Below the pieces are notes generated by a model that saw only the letters and a program-made list of their open reading frames with translations, had not been told where the DNA came from and ran no database searches. A stretch of DNA of 64,000 nucleotides from Sphingomonas corticis (GTDB taxonomy: Bacteria > Pseudomonadota > Alphaproteobacteria > Sphingomonadales > Sphingomonadaceae): contig NZ_JAAVJH010000007.1 of the NCBI RefSeq assembly GCF_012035195.1, positions 1 through 64,000 of the forward strand. The letters run 5' to 3'. Shown here piece by piece: positions 36,998 through 45,777 of the stretch. Each line of letters opens with the position of its first letter. The first letter of the stretch is position 1. A program made the translations under genes and the position numbers.

Positions 36998-39193
36998 TTA
37001 CCGCATTGGCCACCACGCCTGCATCCTGTACCGGGCAGGCCGGCCCTTCATCGCCGCATCGTCGACCGCTACCACCCACGGGTGGCGATCCCGCGCTCGC
37101 CGCACCGTCACGATCCGCCCGGTGGCGAAGGTCACCGCCACGCCCCCGGTCCGCTCCAGCGTCGCGCGGTCCAGCGTCAGCCAGCGTGCGCGGCAGCGGC
37201 GCGGCAGGCGGCGCTCGCTGACCACCACGTCGGCGCGGCGGCACAGCGGCACCAGCCGCGCCGCGGGGACGAGGAACGCGCTCCTCGTCGCCAGCACTTC
37301 GCGCCCGCCGCGCGCGATGCGGCACAGGTCGCGGTTGCAGCGCGCGGCGGGCAGGTCGGAGAGGAGCGTGGGCGCGGCGTCGTCGCCCTCCACCCGCGCG
37401 CCCCCCGCCTCGCCCAGCGTGTCGCGCACGTAATCGCCCCCGCGGTCGCGCAGCATCGCCACCCGTCCGTCGTCAGTGCGCAGGCCCAGGTGCCGGCCGT
37501 CGCCGGTGACGATCAGGTCCGGCGGCGGCGTCGCGAGCGCCCAGGCCGCGCCGATCGCGAAGGGCAGTGCTCCCCAGCGGCGCCAGCGCGTGCGCCACAG
37601 CGCGAACCACAGCCCGCCCGAAACCATCAGCGCGAAGGCTCCCGCGGGCATCGCGGGCACCGCCGCCACCGCGCCCGGCGCCGCCGCGACGTGGCGGGCG
37701 ATGGCGAGCAGCAGGGCGATCCCCTGCCCCGCCACCCACCAGAGCGGCGCGCCCAGCCCGACCGCATCGAGCGCCAGCGCCGCCGCCTCCGCCGGCATCA
37801 CGACGAAGGTGGTGAGCGGGATCGCGACCAGGTTGGCCAACGCGCCGTACAGGCCGGCACGGTGGAAGTGAAAAGCGGCGATGGGCATCAGCGCCGCCTC
37901 CACGACCAACCCGGTGACGAGCAGGGAGACGAAGCCACGTCCCAGCCGTCGCGGCCATCGCTCCCCACGCGGCGACAGGAAGGCGCGCAGCGGCGCGTGC
38001 TCGTGGAGCGCCACGATCGCCGTCACCGCGGCGAACGACAGCTGGAAGCTCGGCCCCGCCAGCGCTTCCGGCCAGGCCGCAAGCACGATCAGCGCCCCCA
38101 CCGCCACCAGCCGCATCGTGATCGCCTCGCGCCCCAGCGCGATGGCGGCCAGGATCATCAGCGCGGCGACGCAGCTGCGGATCGTCGGCACTTCGGCGCC
38201 CGCCAGCCAGGTGTAGCCGATCGCCGCCAGCGCCGCCGCCGACCCCGCCAGCAGCGGCACCCGCCCGGTCAGCGCGACGCGGACGGACAGCGCCAGCAGG
38301 CGCGACACCACCAGCATCACCAGCGCCACCACCGCGGTGATGTGCAGCCCGCTGACGGACAGGAGGTGGGCCAGTCCGGCCCGGCGCATCGCCTCCGCGT
38401 CGGGCTCGCCGATCGCGCCGGTGCTGCCGGTGGCCAGCGCCGCGGCGATGCCGCCGGCCGATCCGTCGAGCCGCGACTCGATGTGCCGCGTCAGCCGCGC
38501 GCGGGCATCGGCCCGGACCTCGCCCGGCCGGATCACCGCCACCGGTGCGAAGCCGCGCCCGGTCGCGCCCCATTTCTGGAACCAGGCGACGCGCGCGAAA
38601 TCGTAGGCGCCGGGAACCGCGGGGGGCGCCGGCGGCATCAGCCGCGCGCGCAGCCGGATCGTCGCGCCCGGCGACAGCCCGGCGGGCACGTCCGCCGCGG
38701 CCAGGTTCACGCGGATGCGCCGCGGCGCCGGATCGGGCACGGGCGCCTGCCAGCGCAGCGCGACCAGCGTGACGCGCACCAGCGCCCGCGCGGGCAGCGG
38801 CTCCACCGCCGTCGCCTGTCCCTCCACCGCCACGATCGCGGCGCGCGCCAGCACCGGCGCCGCCACCCGATCCGCCCGCCACCAGATCAGCGCGACGCCC
38901 AGCGCCAGCACCGCGGCGCCGACCGCCACCGCGCGCCCCAGCCGTCCGCCGCCCCCGCCCGCCAGCGCCGCGCAGCCGACCGCCCCCGCCGCCAGCATCG
39001 CCGCCGCCCAGTGGCGCGGATCGGGCAGCAGCAGCCACGCCGCGATGCCGCCACCCAGCATCACGGGCAGGAAGAGGAACAGCTGGTCCCGCTCCGCCTC
39101 CAGACGCCGCTCCGCCGCGTCGCGCCAGCGCCCCACCGCGATTTGAAGCGGCCGGATTGCTTTGCTAGGGGCGGGCGCGGCGGAACTGGCCAT
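36998..39193 (-). CDS. comEC: ComEC/Rec2 family DNA-uptake channel protein
   Basis: 731 aa. An N-terminal membrane region with an OB-like soluble domain (residues about 90-230) precedes the Competence domain, whose signature [20 protein letters not shown] is readable near residue 280, and further spans ([17 protein letters not shown]). A C-terminal soluble region ([20 protein letters not shown] onward) is a metallo-beta-lactamase-like remnant in which the usual HxHxDH motif is not visible. In competent bacteria ComEC carries single-stranded DNA across the inner membrane. Start at 39193 is preferred to an ATG at 39232, which would lie inside gltX. Confidence 0.88.
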   Translation of the reverse strand: MASSAAPAPSKAIRPLQIAVGRWRDAAERRLEAERDQLFLFLPVMLGGGIAAWLLLPDPRHWAAAMLAAGAVGCAALAGGGGGRLGRAVAVGAAVLALGVALIWWRADRVAAPVLARAAIVAVEGQATAVEPLPARALVRVTLVALRWQAPVPDPAPRRIRVNLAAADVPAGLSPGATIRLRARLMPPAPPAVPGAYDFARVAWFQKWGATGRGFAPVAVIRPGEVRADARARLTRHIESRLDGSAGGIAAALATGSTGAIGEPDAEAMRRAGLAHLLSVSGLHITAVVALVMLVVSRLLALSVRVALTGRVPLLAGSAAALAAIGYTWLAGAEVPTIRSCVAALMILAAIALGREAITMRLVAVGALIVLAAWPEALAGPSFQLSFAAVTAIVALHEHAPLRAFLSPRGERWPRRLGRGFVSLLVTGLVVEAALMPIAAFHFHRAGLYGALANLVAIPLTTFVVMPAEAAALALDAVGLGAPLWWVAGQGIALLLAIARHVAAAPGAVAAVPAMPAGAFALMVSGGLWFALWRTRWRRWGALPFAIGAAWALATPPPDLIVTGDGRHLGLRTDDGRVAMLRDRGGDYVRDTLGEAGGARVEGDDAAPTLLSDLPAARCNRDLCRIARGGREVLATRSAFLVPAARLVPLCRRADVVVSERRLPRRCRARWLTLDRATLERTGGVAVTFATGRIVTVRRARDRHPWVVAVDDAAMKGRPARYRMQAWWPMR

Positions 39194-39222
39194 CGTTTCA
39201 CTCAGCCTGGGAGCAAGCGCGC

Positions 39223-40644
39223 GTGAGCGCAACCGAGATCAAGTCCACGTCGGACCAGGCGCCCGTCGTCACCCGCTTCGCGCCCTCGCCCACCGGCTTC
39301 CTGCACCTGGGCGGCGCGCGCACGGCGCTGTTCAACCTGCTCTTCGCGCGTCACCACGGCGGGCGTTTCCTGCTGCGGATCGAGGATACCGACCGCGCCC
39401 GCTCGACCCAGCCCGCGATCGACGCGATCCTCGACGGGATGCGCTGGCTGGGCCTCGACTGGGACGGCGACGCGGTGTTCCAGTTCTCACGCGCCGCGCG
39501 CCACGCCGAGGTGGCGCACCAGATGGTGGCGAGCGGGCACGCCTATCGCTGCTACCTGACCAACGAGGAACTCGCCGCCATGCGCGAGGAGGCGCAGGTG
39601 GCGAAGAAGCCGCTGCGCATTCGCTCAACCTGGCGCGAACGCAGCGACCATTCGGCGGACAAGCCCTATGTCGTCCGGCTGAAGGCGCCGACCGAGGGCG
39701 CGACGACGATTGCCGACCGCGTGCAGGGCGAGGTGACGGTGCAGAACGCCGAGCTCGACGATCTGGTCCTGCTTCGGTCGGACGGCACGCCGACGTACAT
39801 GCTGGCCGTCGTGGTCGACGATCACGACATGGGCGTCACCCACGTCATCCGCGGCGACGACCATCTCAACAACGCCTTCCGCCAGCTGCCGATCTATCGT
39901 GCGAACGGCTGGCCCGAGCCGGTCTACGCGCACATCCCGCTGATCCACGGCGCGGACGGCGCCAAGCTGTCGAAGCGCCACGGGGCGGTCGGCATCGAGG
40001 CATATCGCGACGAGATGGGCATCCTGCCCGAAGCGCTCGGCAACTATCTGCTGCGGCTCGGCTGGGGCCACGGCGACGAGGAGTTCATCGCACGCGAGGA
40101 CGCGGTCCGCTGGTTCGACCTCGACCATGTCGGCAAGTCGCCCAGCCGCTTCGACCTGAAGAAGCTGGAGAACCTCAACGGCCATTACATCCGCGCCGCC
40201 GACGACGCGCGGCTGGCCGATCAGGTCGCCGCGCGGCTGGAACTCGATCACGACGACACGCGTCGCGCGCTGCTGGCGCAGGCCATGCCGGTGCTGAAAG
40301 TGCGTGCCGCGAATCTGAACGACTTGGCCGAGGGCGCGCGTTTCCTGTTCGTGTCCCGCCCGTTGCCGGTGGATGACGATGCGGCCGCGCTGCTCTCCGG
40401 CGACGCGCCCGCGCTGCTCGCCCGCCTCCACGCCGCGCTTGACGCGGTGCACAACTGGGATACGGAGGCTCTCGAAGACGCGGTACGGCAGGTGGCCGAG
40501 GCGGCGGGCGTGAAGCTCGGCCAGGTCGCCCAGCCGCTCCGCGTCGCCCTAACCGGTCGCAGGACGTCGCCCGGCATCTTCGACGTGCTCGTCCTGCTGG
40601 GGCGCGAAGAGAGCCTGGCACGGATTGCCGACCACAGCGCCTGA
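39223..40644 (+). CDS. gltX: Glutamyl-tRNA synthetase
   Basis: 473 aa, normal for the family. The class I nucleotide-binding motif appears as [16 protein letters not shown] (HIGH-equivalent HLGG) at residues 19-34 and the KMSKS-equivalent as KLSKRHG near 245. [21 protein letters not shown] and the C-terminal anticodon-binding helices are all in place. It charges tRNA-Glu (and in organisms with GatCAB possibly tRNA-Gln). GTG start at 39223 is supported by GGGAGCAAG upstream. It is 30 bp from the divergent comEC start and is followed by gltA. Confidence 0.96.
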   Translation: MSATEIKSTSDQAPVVTRFAPSPTGFLHLGGARTALFNLLFARHHGGRFLLRIEDTDRARSTQPAIDAILDGMRWLGLDWDGDAVFQFSRAARHAEVAHQMVASGHAYRCYLTNEELAAMREEAQVAKKPLRIRSTWRERSDHSADKPYVVRLKAPTEGATTIADRVQGEVTVQNAELDDLVLLRSDGTPTYMLAVVVDDHDMGVTHVIRGDDHLNNAFRQLPIYRANGWPEPVYAHIPLIHGADGAKLSKRHGAVGIEAYRDEMGILPEALGNYLLRLGWGHGDEEFIAREDAVRWFDLDHVGKSPSRFDLKKLENLNGHYIRAADDARLADQVAARLELDHDDTRRALLAQAMPVLKVRAANLNDLAEGARFLFVSRPLPVDDDAAALLSGDAPALLARLHAALDAVHNWDTEALEDAVRQVAEAAGVKLGQVAQPLRVALTGRRTSPGIFDVLVLLGREESLARIADHSA

Positions 40645-40657
40645 CGGGAGACCACCC

Positions 40658-41941
40658 ATGACCGACAACGCCAATTTCTCGCTGTCCGGCAAGGATTTCC
40701 AATATCCGGTCCTGTCCGGCACCGTCGGGCCGGACGTGGTCGACATCCGCAAGCTGTACGGACAGACGGGCGCGTTCACCTACGATCCCGGCTTCACCTC
40801 CACCGCGTCGTGCCAGTCGAAGCTGACCTACATCGACGGTGACGAGGGCGTGCTGCTGCATCGCGGCTACGCCATCGGCGACCTGGCCGAACATTCCAGC
40901 TTCATGGAGGTCGCGTACCTGCTGCTGAACGGCGAGCTGCCCAGCGCGGACGAGCTGTCCGGTTTTGAGAACACGATCACGCGCCACACCATGCTGCACG
41001 AGCAGCTGGCGACCTTCTACCGCGGGTTCCGCCGCGACGCGCATCCGATGGCGATCATGTGCGGCGTCGTCGGCGCGCTCAGCGCCTTCTACCACGATTC
41101 GACCGACATCCACGACGCGCGCCAGCGCATGATCGCCAGCCACCGGCTGATCGCGAAGATGCCGACCATCGCGGCGATGGCGTACAAGTACAGCGTGGGA
41201 CAGCCGTTCCTCTATCCCGACAATTCGCTGTCCTACACCGGCAACTTCCTGCGCATGACCTTCGGCGTGCCCGCCGAGCCCTACGAGGTGAACCCGGCGG
41301 TCGAGAAGGCGATGGACCGCATCTTCATCCTGCACGCCGATCACGAGCAGAATGCGTCCACCTCCACCGTCCGCCTCGCCGGATCGTCGGGCGCGAACCC
41401 CTTCGCCTGCATCGCGGCGGGCATCGCATGCCTGTGGGGGCCGGCGCACGGCGGCGCCAACGAGGCGGCGCTGAACATGCTGCACGAGATCGGCACGCCG
41501 GAGAAGATCCCGGAATATATCGCGCGCGCCAAGGACAAGAACGACCCGTTCCGCCTGATGGGCTTCGGCCACCGCGTCTACAAGAACTACGATCCGCGCG
41601 CCACGGTGATGCAGAAGACGGTGCGCGAGGTGTTCGAGGCGCTGAACGTGCAGGACCCGGTGTTCGAGACCGCGCTGCGGCTGGAGGAGATCGCGCTGAA
41701 CGACGAGTATTTCGTCGAGAAGAAGCTGTTCCCCAACGTCGATTTCTACTCGGGCGTGATCCTGTCGGCGATCGGCTTCCCCACGTCGATGTTCACCGCG
41801 CTGTTCGCGCTCGCCCGCACCGTCGGATGGGTGGCGCAGTGGAACGAGATGATTACCGACCCGGACCAGAAGATCGGCCGCCCGCGCCAGCTGTACACCG
41901 GCCCGACGCAGCGCGAGTATCTGCCGGTCGGCAGCCGCTGA
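40658..41941 (+). CDS. gltA: Citrate synthase (type II, hexameric-type)
   Basis: 427 aa. It condenses oxaloacetate and acetyl-CoA at the entry to the TCA cycle. Catalytic segments are readable: [20 protein letters not shown] with the first His, [16 protein letters not shown] with the second, [14 protein letters not shown] with the third, and the Asp in [16 protein letters not shown]. The length and N-terminal extension before [18 protein letters not shown] are those of NADH-sensitive gram-negative enzymes. The start at 40658 follows CGGGAG. It lies 13 bp after gltX and may be co-transcribed. Confidence 0.96.
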   Translation: MTDNANFSLSGKDFQYPVLSGTVGPDVVDIRKLYGQTGAFTYDPGFTSTASCQSKLTYIDGDEGVLLHRGYAIGDLAEHSSFMEVAYLLLNGELPSADELSGFENTITRHTMLHEQLATFYRGFRRDAHPMAIMCGVVGALSAFYHDSTDIHDARQRMIASHRLIAKMPTIAAMAYKYSVGQPFLYPDNSLSYTGNFLRMTFGVPAEPYEVNPAVEKAMDRIFILHADHEQNASTSTVRLAGSSGANPFACIAAGIACLWGPAHGGANEAALNMLHEIGTPEKIPEYIARAKDKNDPFRLMGFGHRVYKNYDPRATVMQKTVREVFEALNVQDPVFETALRLEEIALNDEYFVEKKLFPNVDFYSGVILSAIGFPTSMFTALFALARTVGWVAQWNEMITDPDQKIGRPRQLYTGPTQREYLPVGSR

Positions 41942-41942
41942 G

Positions 41943-42149
41943 GTGGTCAGGCTCCGACCCGTCCTGCTGGCGGTGGGCGTCGCGCTGACGCTCACCGGCC
42001 TGCTGTGGATCGGGCAGGGCCTGGGCTACGTCCGCTGGCCCGCGTCCAGCTTCATGATCGCTGAGCGGCAATGGGCGGACTACGGCGCGGGGCTGGCGGT
42101 GGCCGGCCTGCTGCTGGTACTGCTCGCACGGCGGATGCGGCGGCGCTGA
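41943..42149 (+). CDS. Small membrane protein, two spans
   Basis: 68 aa, GTG start two bases after the gltA stop. Two hydrophobic segments (PVLLAVGVALTLTGLLWIG and YGAGLAVAGLLLVLLA) flank a short loop containing GQGLGYVRWPASSFM, and the C-terminus is Arg-rich (ARRMRRR), placing both ends in the cytoplasm. Short proteins with this loop occur widely as uncharacterised membrane proteins. Its position suggests translation coupled to gltA. Confidence 0.7.
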   Translation: MVRLRPVLLAVGVALTLTGLLWIGQGLGYVRWPASSFMIAERQWADYGAGLAVAGLLLVLLARRMRRR

Positions 42150-42160
42150 CGTAGAAGGCG

Positions 42161-43507
42161 TCAGGCGAGCGGCAGCGACAGTACGAAGCGCGCGCCCATG
42201 CCTGGCGCGCTGTCCACGGTCAGGTCCCCGTCCATCGCGCGCGCCAGACGCCGCGCGATGTAGAGGCCGAGGCCGCTGCCCCCCGGCTCGGTCACGTCGA
42301 CCCGCTCGAACTTCTCGAAGATGCGCGCCTGGTCCGCCACGGCGATCCCCTTCCCCTGGTCGGCAACGATCAGCACGGCGCGCGCCTCCTCGCGCTGCAG
42401 CGTCAGCCACACCGTCCCGCCGCGCGGAGAATAGCGCACCGCATTGCCGACGAGGTTGACCAGGATCTGTAGGCAGCGGCGGAACTCGCCGATCGCGGGC
42501 AGCGGCTGGTCCAGGCCGCTGCGGTCGATCGTGACGCCCGCGTCGGCGGCGCGGACCGCCAGCAGCCCGGCAGCACGCCGCGCCACGTCGGCGAGGTCCA
42601 CCGCCTCTCGTTCGATGCGGAAATCCGCGCGCTCGATCGCCTCCAGATCGACCAGGTCGTCGACGAGGCCGAGCAGGTGGCGCCCGGCGCTGGAGATATC
42701 GGCGGCATAGTCGGCGTAATGCGGCTCCAGCGGGCCGTCCGCGCCGGCGTGGATGCTGTCGGCGTGGGCGACGATCCGGCCCAGCGGTCCGCGCAGGATC
42801 CGCTCCAGCCGCGCGTTGAAGGTCGGAGTCGCCGCCGCCGGTGCCGCCTCGGCGGACGCTCGCGGCGCGGCGAAGGTGCCGCCGGCGAACCCGGCGAAGC
42901 GGCCGGCGGCGTCCAGCCGTGCGTGCCCCGCCAGCATCACCGGCGCCCCGGTCGCCGGGATGCTAGCCGGCTGCGCGTCGAAGTCGGCCGCCTCCGCCAT
43001 GGCGTCGACCAGCGGCAGCCCGCCCTGGGGCGAGGTGGCCAGCGCGAACAGCCGCGTCACCGGCTGCCCCAGCGCGTCCGCGGGCGTCACCCCCGCCAGC
43101 AGCGCGCCGGCGGTGTCGATCCGGACGATGCGCAGGTCCGCATCGGTCTCCCACGTCCAGTCCGCGCCAGGCGGGGGCGGCACGCGGGCCGGCACGGCGG
43201 TGGCGACGGGCGCGCGCCACGCGGGACGCTCGCGCAGCAGGGACACGGACAGCGTCACGTCGCCGCGGTCGGGCGTGGCGGCGATCCAGCAGTCGAGGTC
43301 GGCCTCGCCGTCGGCGATCGTCGTCGCGCGGCCGATCCCGATGTCCAGCCGCCGCGCCAGCCGGGCGATCGCGGCGAGCTGCGGCACCGCCAGCGCGCGG
43401 CCGGTGGCGCCGCCCGCCCGCTCGTTGATCGCCGCCAGCAGCGGGTCGGCCGCCAGCAGGCGGTCCTCGCGATCCACGCGCAGGTCCAGCGGCGCGACCT
43501 CGCTCAC
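42161..43507 (-). CDS. Histidine-kinase-like protein lacking the phospho-acceptor His
   Basis: 448 aa, soluble. The C-terminal 110 residues are a normal HATPase domain: N-box LQILVNLVGNAVRYSPRGG, G1 VADQGKGIAV, F-box IFEKFERVD, G2 GGSGLGLYIARRL. A PAS-like region lies at about 140-225 (DWTWETDADLRIVRIDTAG). In the dimerisation helix the H-box HELRxPL is replaced by RILRGPL near residue 235, so the His is an Arg. The protein may act as an ATP-binding regulator rather than a kinase. GTG start overlaps the DUF2336 stop as GTGA. Confidence 0.85.
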   Translation of the reverse strand: MSEVAPLDLRVDREDRLLAADPLLAAINERAGGATGRALAVPQLAAIARLARRLDIGIGRATTIADGEADLDCWIAATPDRGDVTLSVSLLRERPAWRAPVATAVPARVPPPPGADWTWETDADLRIVRIDTAGALLAGVTPADALGQPVTRLFALATSPQGGLPLVDAMAEAADFDAQPASIPATGAPVMLAGHARLDAAGRFAGFAGGTFAAPRASAEAAPAAATPTFNARLERILRGPLGRIVAHADSIHAGADGPLEPHYADYAADISSAGRHLLGLVDDLVDLEAIERADFRIEREAVDLADVARRAAGLLAVRAADAGVTIDRSGLDQPLPAIGEFRRCLQILVNLVGNAVRYSPRGGTVWLTLQREEARAVLIVADQGKGIAVADQARIFEKFERVDVTEPGGSGLGLYIARRLARAMDGDLTVDSAPGMGARFVLSLPLA

Positions 43508-44538
43508 GCCGCGCGCCCCAGCGCCCGCACGGCGGCGCGGAACGGCGCGGGCAGCGCCATCGTCGCCAGCGCCCGTCGTGCAGCCTGCGCGGTCATCGCC
43601 TCGCATCGATCGAGCGCGCCCGGCAGACGCTCCACGTCGCGCGCCATGTCCGCCTCGCCCAGCATCCAGCCTACGCGCGCGATGGTGGGGCGCGTGAAGC
43701 CCAGCGCACGCAGCGCGTAGCAGAGCCGGTCGCCCTCGGCGTCCAGCACCAGCGCGCGCGCTTCTCCCGCGTCCAGCGACAGGCCATGGGCGAGCAGCGC
43801 CACGAACAGATGGGTTCGCCCCTCCGCCAGCACGTCGGGAAGCAGGTGCGGCAGGTCCGCCGGCGCGGCGTCGATCGCCGCGGCCAGCGCCGCCGCCGCC
43901 TCGACCACGTCCGGCGTCTCCTCGCGCGCGGCGATGCTGCGCTCGGCCGCCTCGGCGAGCGCGCGGTCGGTGGCCGCGTCGGCCGGCAACCGCTCGCGCA
44001 GCGCCGCCGCCACCCACCAGATCGTGCGGCGGTGGAGGGCCGGCGGCAGGTCGCCGTCGCCCTGCGCGCGCGCATTCTCCGCGATCAGCCAGGCCAGCGT
44101 CGCCGCGCGGACCTTGCGGTCGTCGGATCGCGACAACCGCTGGATCAGGTCGACGCTCGTGCCCGGAGCCCGCTGCGCCACCAACGCCGCGTCGATCGCG
44201 GCGAGCCGCGCCTGCGCCACCGCCTCCTCGATCAGGGGCGGATCGCGCAGCAGCCCGCTGGCGGTCAATCGCTCCGCCACGGACAGGTTCGACGCGGCGC
44301 CCGCCGCCTCGCCCAGCAGGTGCCGCAGGTCGCGCTCCAGCCGCGCCACCGCCGCCTCGATCACCGCCAGCGCGGCGACGCGCGTCTGCTCGTGCAGGCG
44401 GTCGCGCGGGTCCAGGAACAGGTCCGTCATGGCCGCGGCCGCGCGCGCCGCCTGCCGCCGGTCGTCCGCCGCCGCCCATGTCTCGGGCGACGCCGGGCCG
44501 CGATCGGGCTCGGGCGGGAAGAGGCGATCCTCTGACAT
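43504..44538 (-). CDS. DUF2336 family protein
   Basis: 344 aa, all-helical, Ala/Arg/Leu-rich. The pattern of helices (LLRDPPLIEEAVAQARLAAI, LIQRLSRSDDRKVRAATLAW, YALRALGFTRPTIARVGWML) matches the DUF2336 group, found in alphaproteobacteria, often HEAT-like. Function is unknown; the tight overlap with the degenerate kinase gene suggests a protein pair. ATG at 44538 gives a hydrophilic N-terminus. The Arg/Ala richness makes other frames open, but this frame has consistent helices and the stop/start overlap. Confidence 0.75.
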   Translation of the reverse strand: MSEDRLFPPEPDRGPASPETWAAADDRRQAARAAAAMTDLFLDPRDRLHEQTRVAALAVIEAAVARLERDLRHLLGEAAGAASNLSVAERLTASGLLRDPPLIEEAVAQARLAAIDAALVAQRAPGTSVDLIQRLSRSDDRKVRAATLAWLIAENARAQGDGDLPPALHRRTIWWVAAALRERLPADAATDRALAEAAERSIAAREETPDVVEAAAALAAAIDAAPADLPHLLPDVLAEGRTHLFVALLAHGLSLDAGEARALVLDAEGDRLCYALRALGFTRPTIARVGWMLGEADMARDVERLPGALDRCEAMTAQAARRALATMALPAPFRAAVRALGRAA

Positions 44539-44574
44539 CCTCTCCCCCGTAGCGGCGGCTTCGTTAAGGCGGCG

Positions 44575-45768
44575 CTAAGCCTGCCGCCGCAGCGCCTCCA
44601 CCGCGGCGCCCAGCGTCACGGCGGCGTAGGCGGCGGTGGCCGCGAGGCCCAGCCGCGGCAACCCGACCAGTGCGGCGAGCGACAGCAGCAGCAGGTAGGC
44701 GGGGCCGCCGCCCCACCACGCCCGCCGCCGCGTCGCCACCGCCGCGCGCTCGCCGATGCCCCCGGCGACCACCGTGGCGATGGCCAGCAACCCGCCGGTC
44801 AGCTCCCCCGTCGCGCCGTCGGACACGTGGCCCAGCACCAACACCGCCAGCGCAGGGAGCACCAGCGCGGCGATGCGCCCGGCGCGCTTCGCGTCGGGTT
44901 CGTCGCGGAACAGCGCCAGCGCGCCGCCGATCTCGATCGTCAGCACCCCGGCCATCGTCGCCAGCAGCCCGCTCGCGGTCCAGCCCGCCAGCGTGGCGAG
45001 GAGGCCCGCGACCGCCAGCGCGCCGCCCCCGCCCATCAGCGTCCCGGTTCCGATGCCGCGCCGGGCGACCGCGGGGATGGCGAGCCTGGCGAGCGGGCGC
45101 AGCACGATGCGGTCGAACCAGCCGGGCCGCAGCGCCATCGACGCGGCCAGCACCGCGCGCCCGCGCGCCTCCAGCGCGGCCCCCTGGCGCTCGACGCCGT
45201 GGCCCCGCTCCACCTCGCGCATCGACAGCGGCACGTGGCGCGCACCCGCGGCTTCCGCGGCGCGCAGCAGCGTCGATTGCAGGTCGTAGTCGGCGGGCAT
45301 CGCGGCGGCCTCCGCCACGCGGCGCGCCTCGATCCGCGCGACGCCGGCCCAGGCACTGCCGCCGCCCACCTGCTCGAACGCCGGGTCGGCGCCGTCGCGC
45401 GGCACCACCAGCAGCGCGTCGCCGCCCTCTCCCGCACCCACGCCCGCCATCACCTCGACGATGCTGCCGGTGGTGACCAGGCCGTCGGCGATCATCACGA
45501 CGCGCGCCAGCGGGTGCAGCTTGGCCTCCGCCTCGCGCGCGGAACGGACCGTATCCACCGCCACGCCGCGCTTGCCGATCCGCGCGATGGCACCGATCAG
45601 CTCGGGCGTCAGCCGCTGGACGACGACGACGATCTGCGCCGCGTCACACGCGATCAGCAGCCGCGCCTGATATTCGATCAGCGTCGCCGCGGCGAACGGC
45701 AGCGTCGCCGCCAGCGTCCCCGCGCGGTCCTCGGCCTCGTGCGTCGCGAAGATCAGCCCTGCCAGCAT
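44575..45768 (-). CDS. Nucleotidyltransferase-like membrane protein
   Basis: 397 aa. Residues 1-200 resemble a nucleotide-diphospho-sugar transferase fold (LAGLIFATHEAEDRAGTLA, LPFAAATLIEYQARLLIA, VVMIADGLVTTGSIVEVM, DYDLQSTLLRAAEAAG), without the usual GGxSxRMG signature. Residues 205-397 carry six or so hydrophobic segments (LMGGGGALAVAGLLATLAG, SGLLATMAGVLTIEIGGALA, GPAYLLLLSLAALVGLP). The combination is unusual. The role is unknown; it might modify a membrane lipid or polymer. It ends 36 bp before the DUF2336 start on the same strand. Confidence 0.6.
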   Translation of the reverse strand: MLAGLIFATHEAEDRAGTLAATLPFAAATLIEYQARLLIACDAAQIVVVVQRLTPELIGAIARIGKRGVAVDTVRSAREAEAKLHPLARVVMIADGLVTTGSIVEVMAGVGAGEGGDALLVVPRDGADPAFEQVGGGSAWAGVARIEARRVAEAAAMPADYDLQSTLLRAAEAAGARHVPLSMREVERGHGVERQGAALEARGRAVLAASMALRPGWFDRIVLRPLARLAIPAVARRGIGTGTLMGGGGALAVAGLLATLAGWTASGLLATMAGVLTIEIGGALALFRDEPDAKRAGRIAALVLPALAVLVLGHVSDGATGELTGGLLAIATVVAGGIGERAAVATRRRAWWGGGPAYLLLLSLAALVGLPRLGLAATAAYAAVTLGAAVEALRRQA

Positions 45769-45777
45769 GGCGCGCGG

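Noticed and set aside
36991-37433. Plus-strand frame near comEC
   Set aside because: Opposite-strand shadow of the comEC C-terminal region with no motif.
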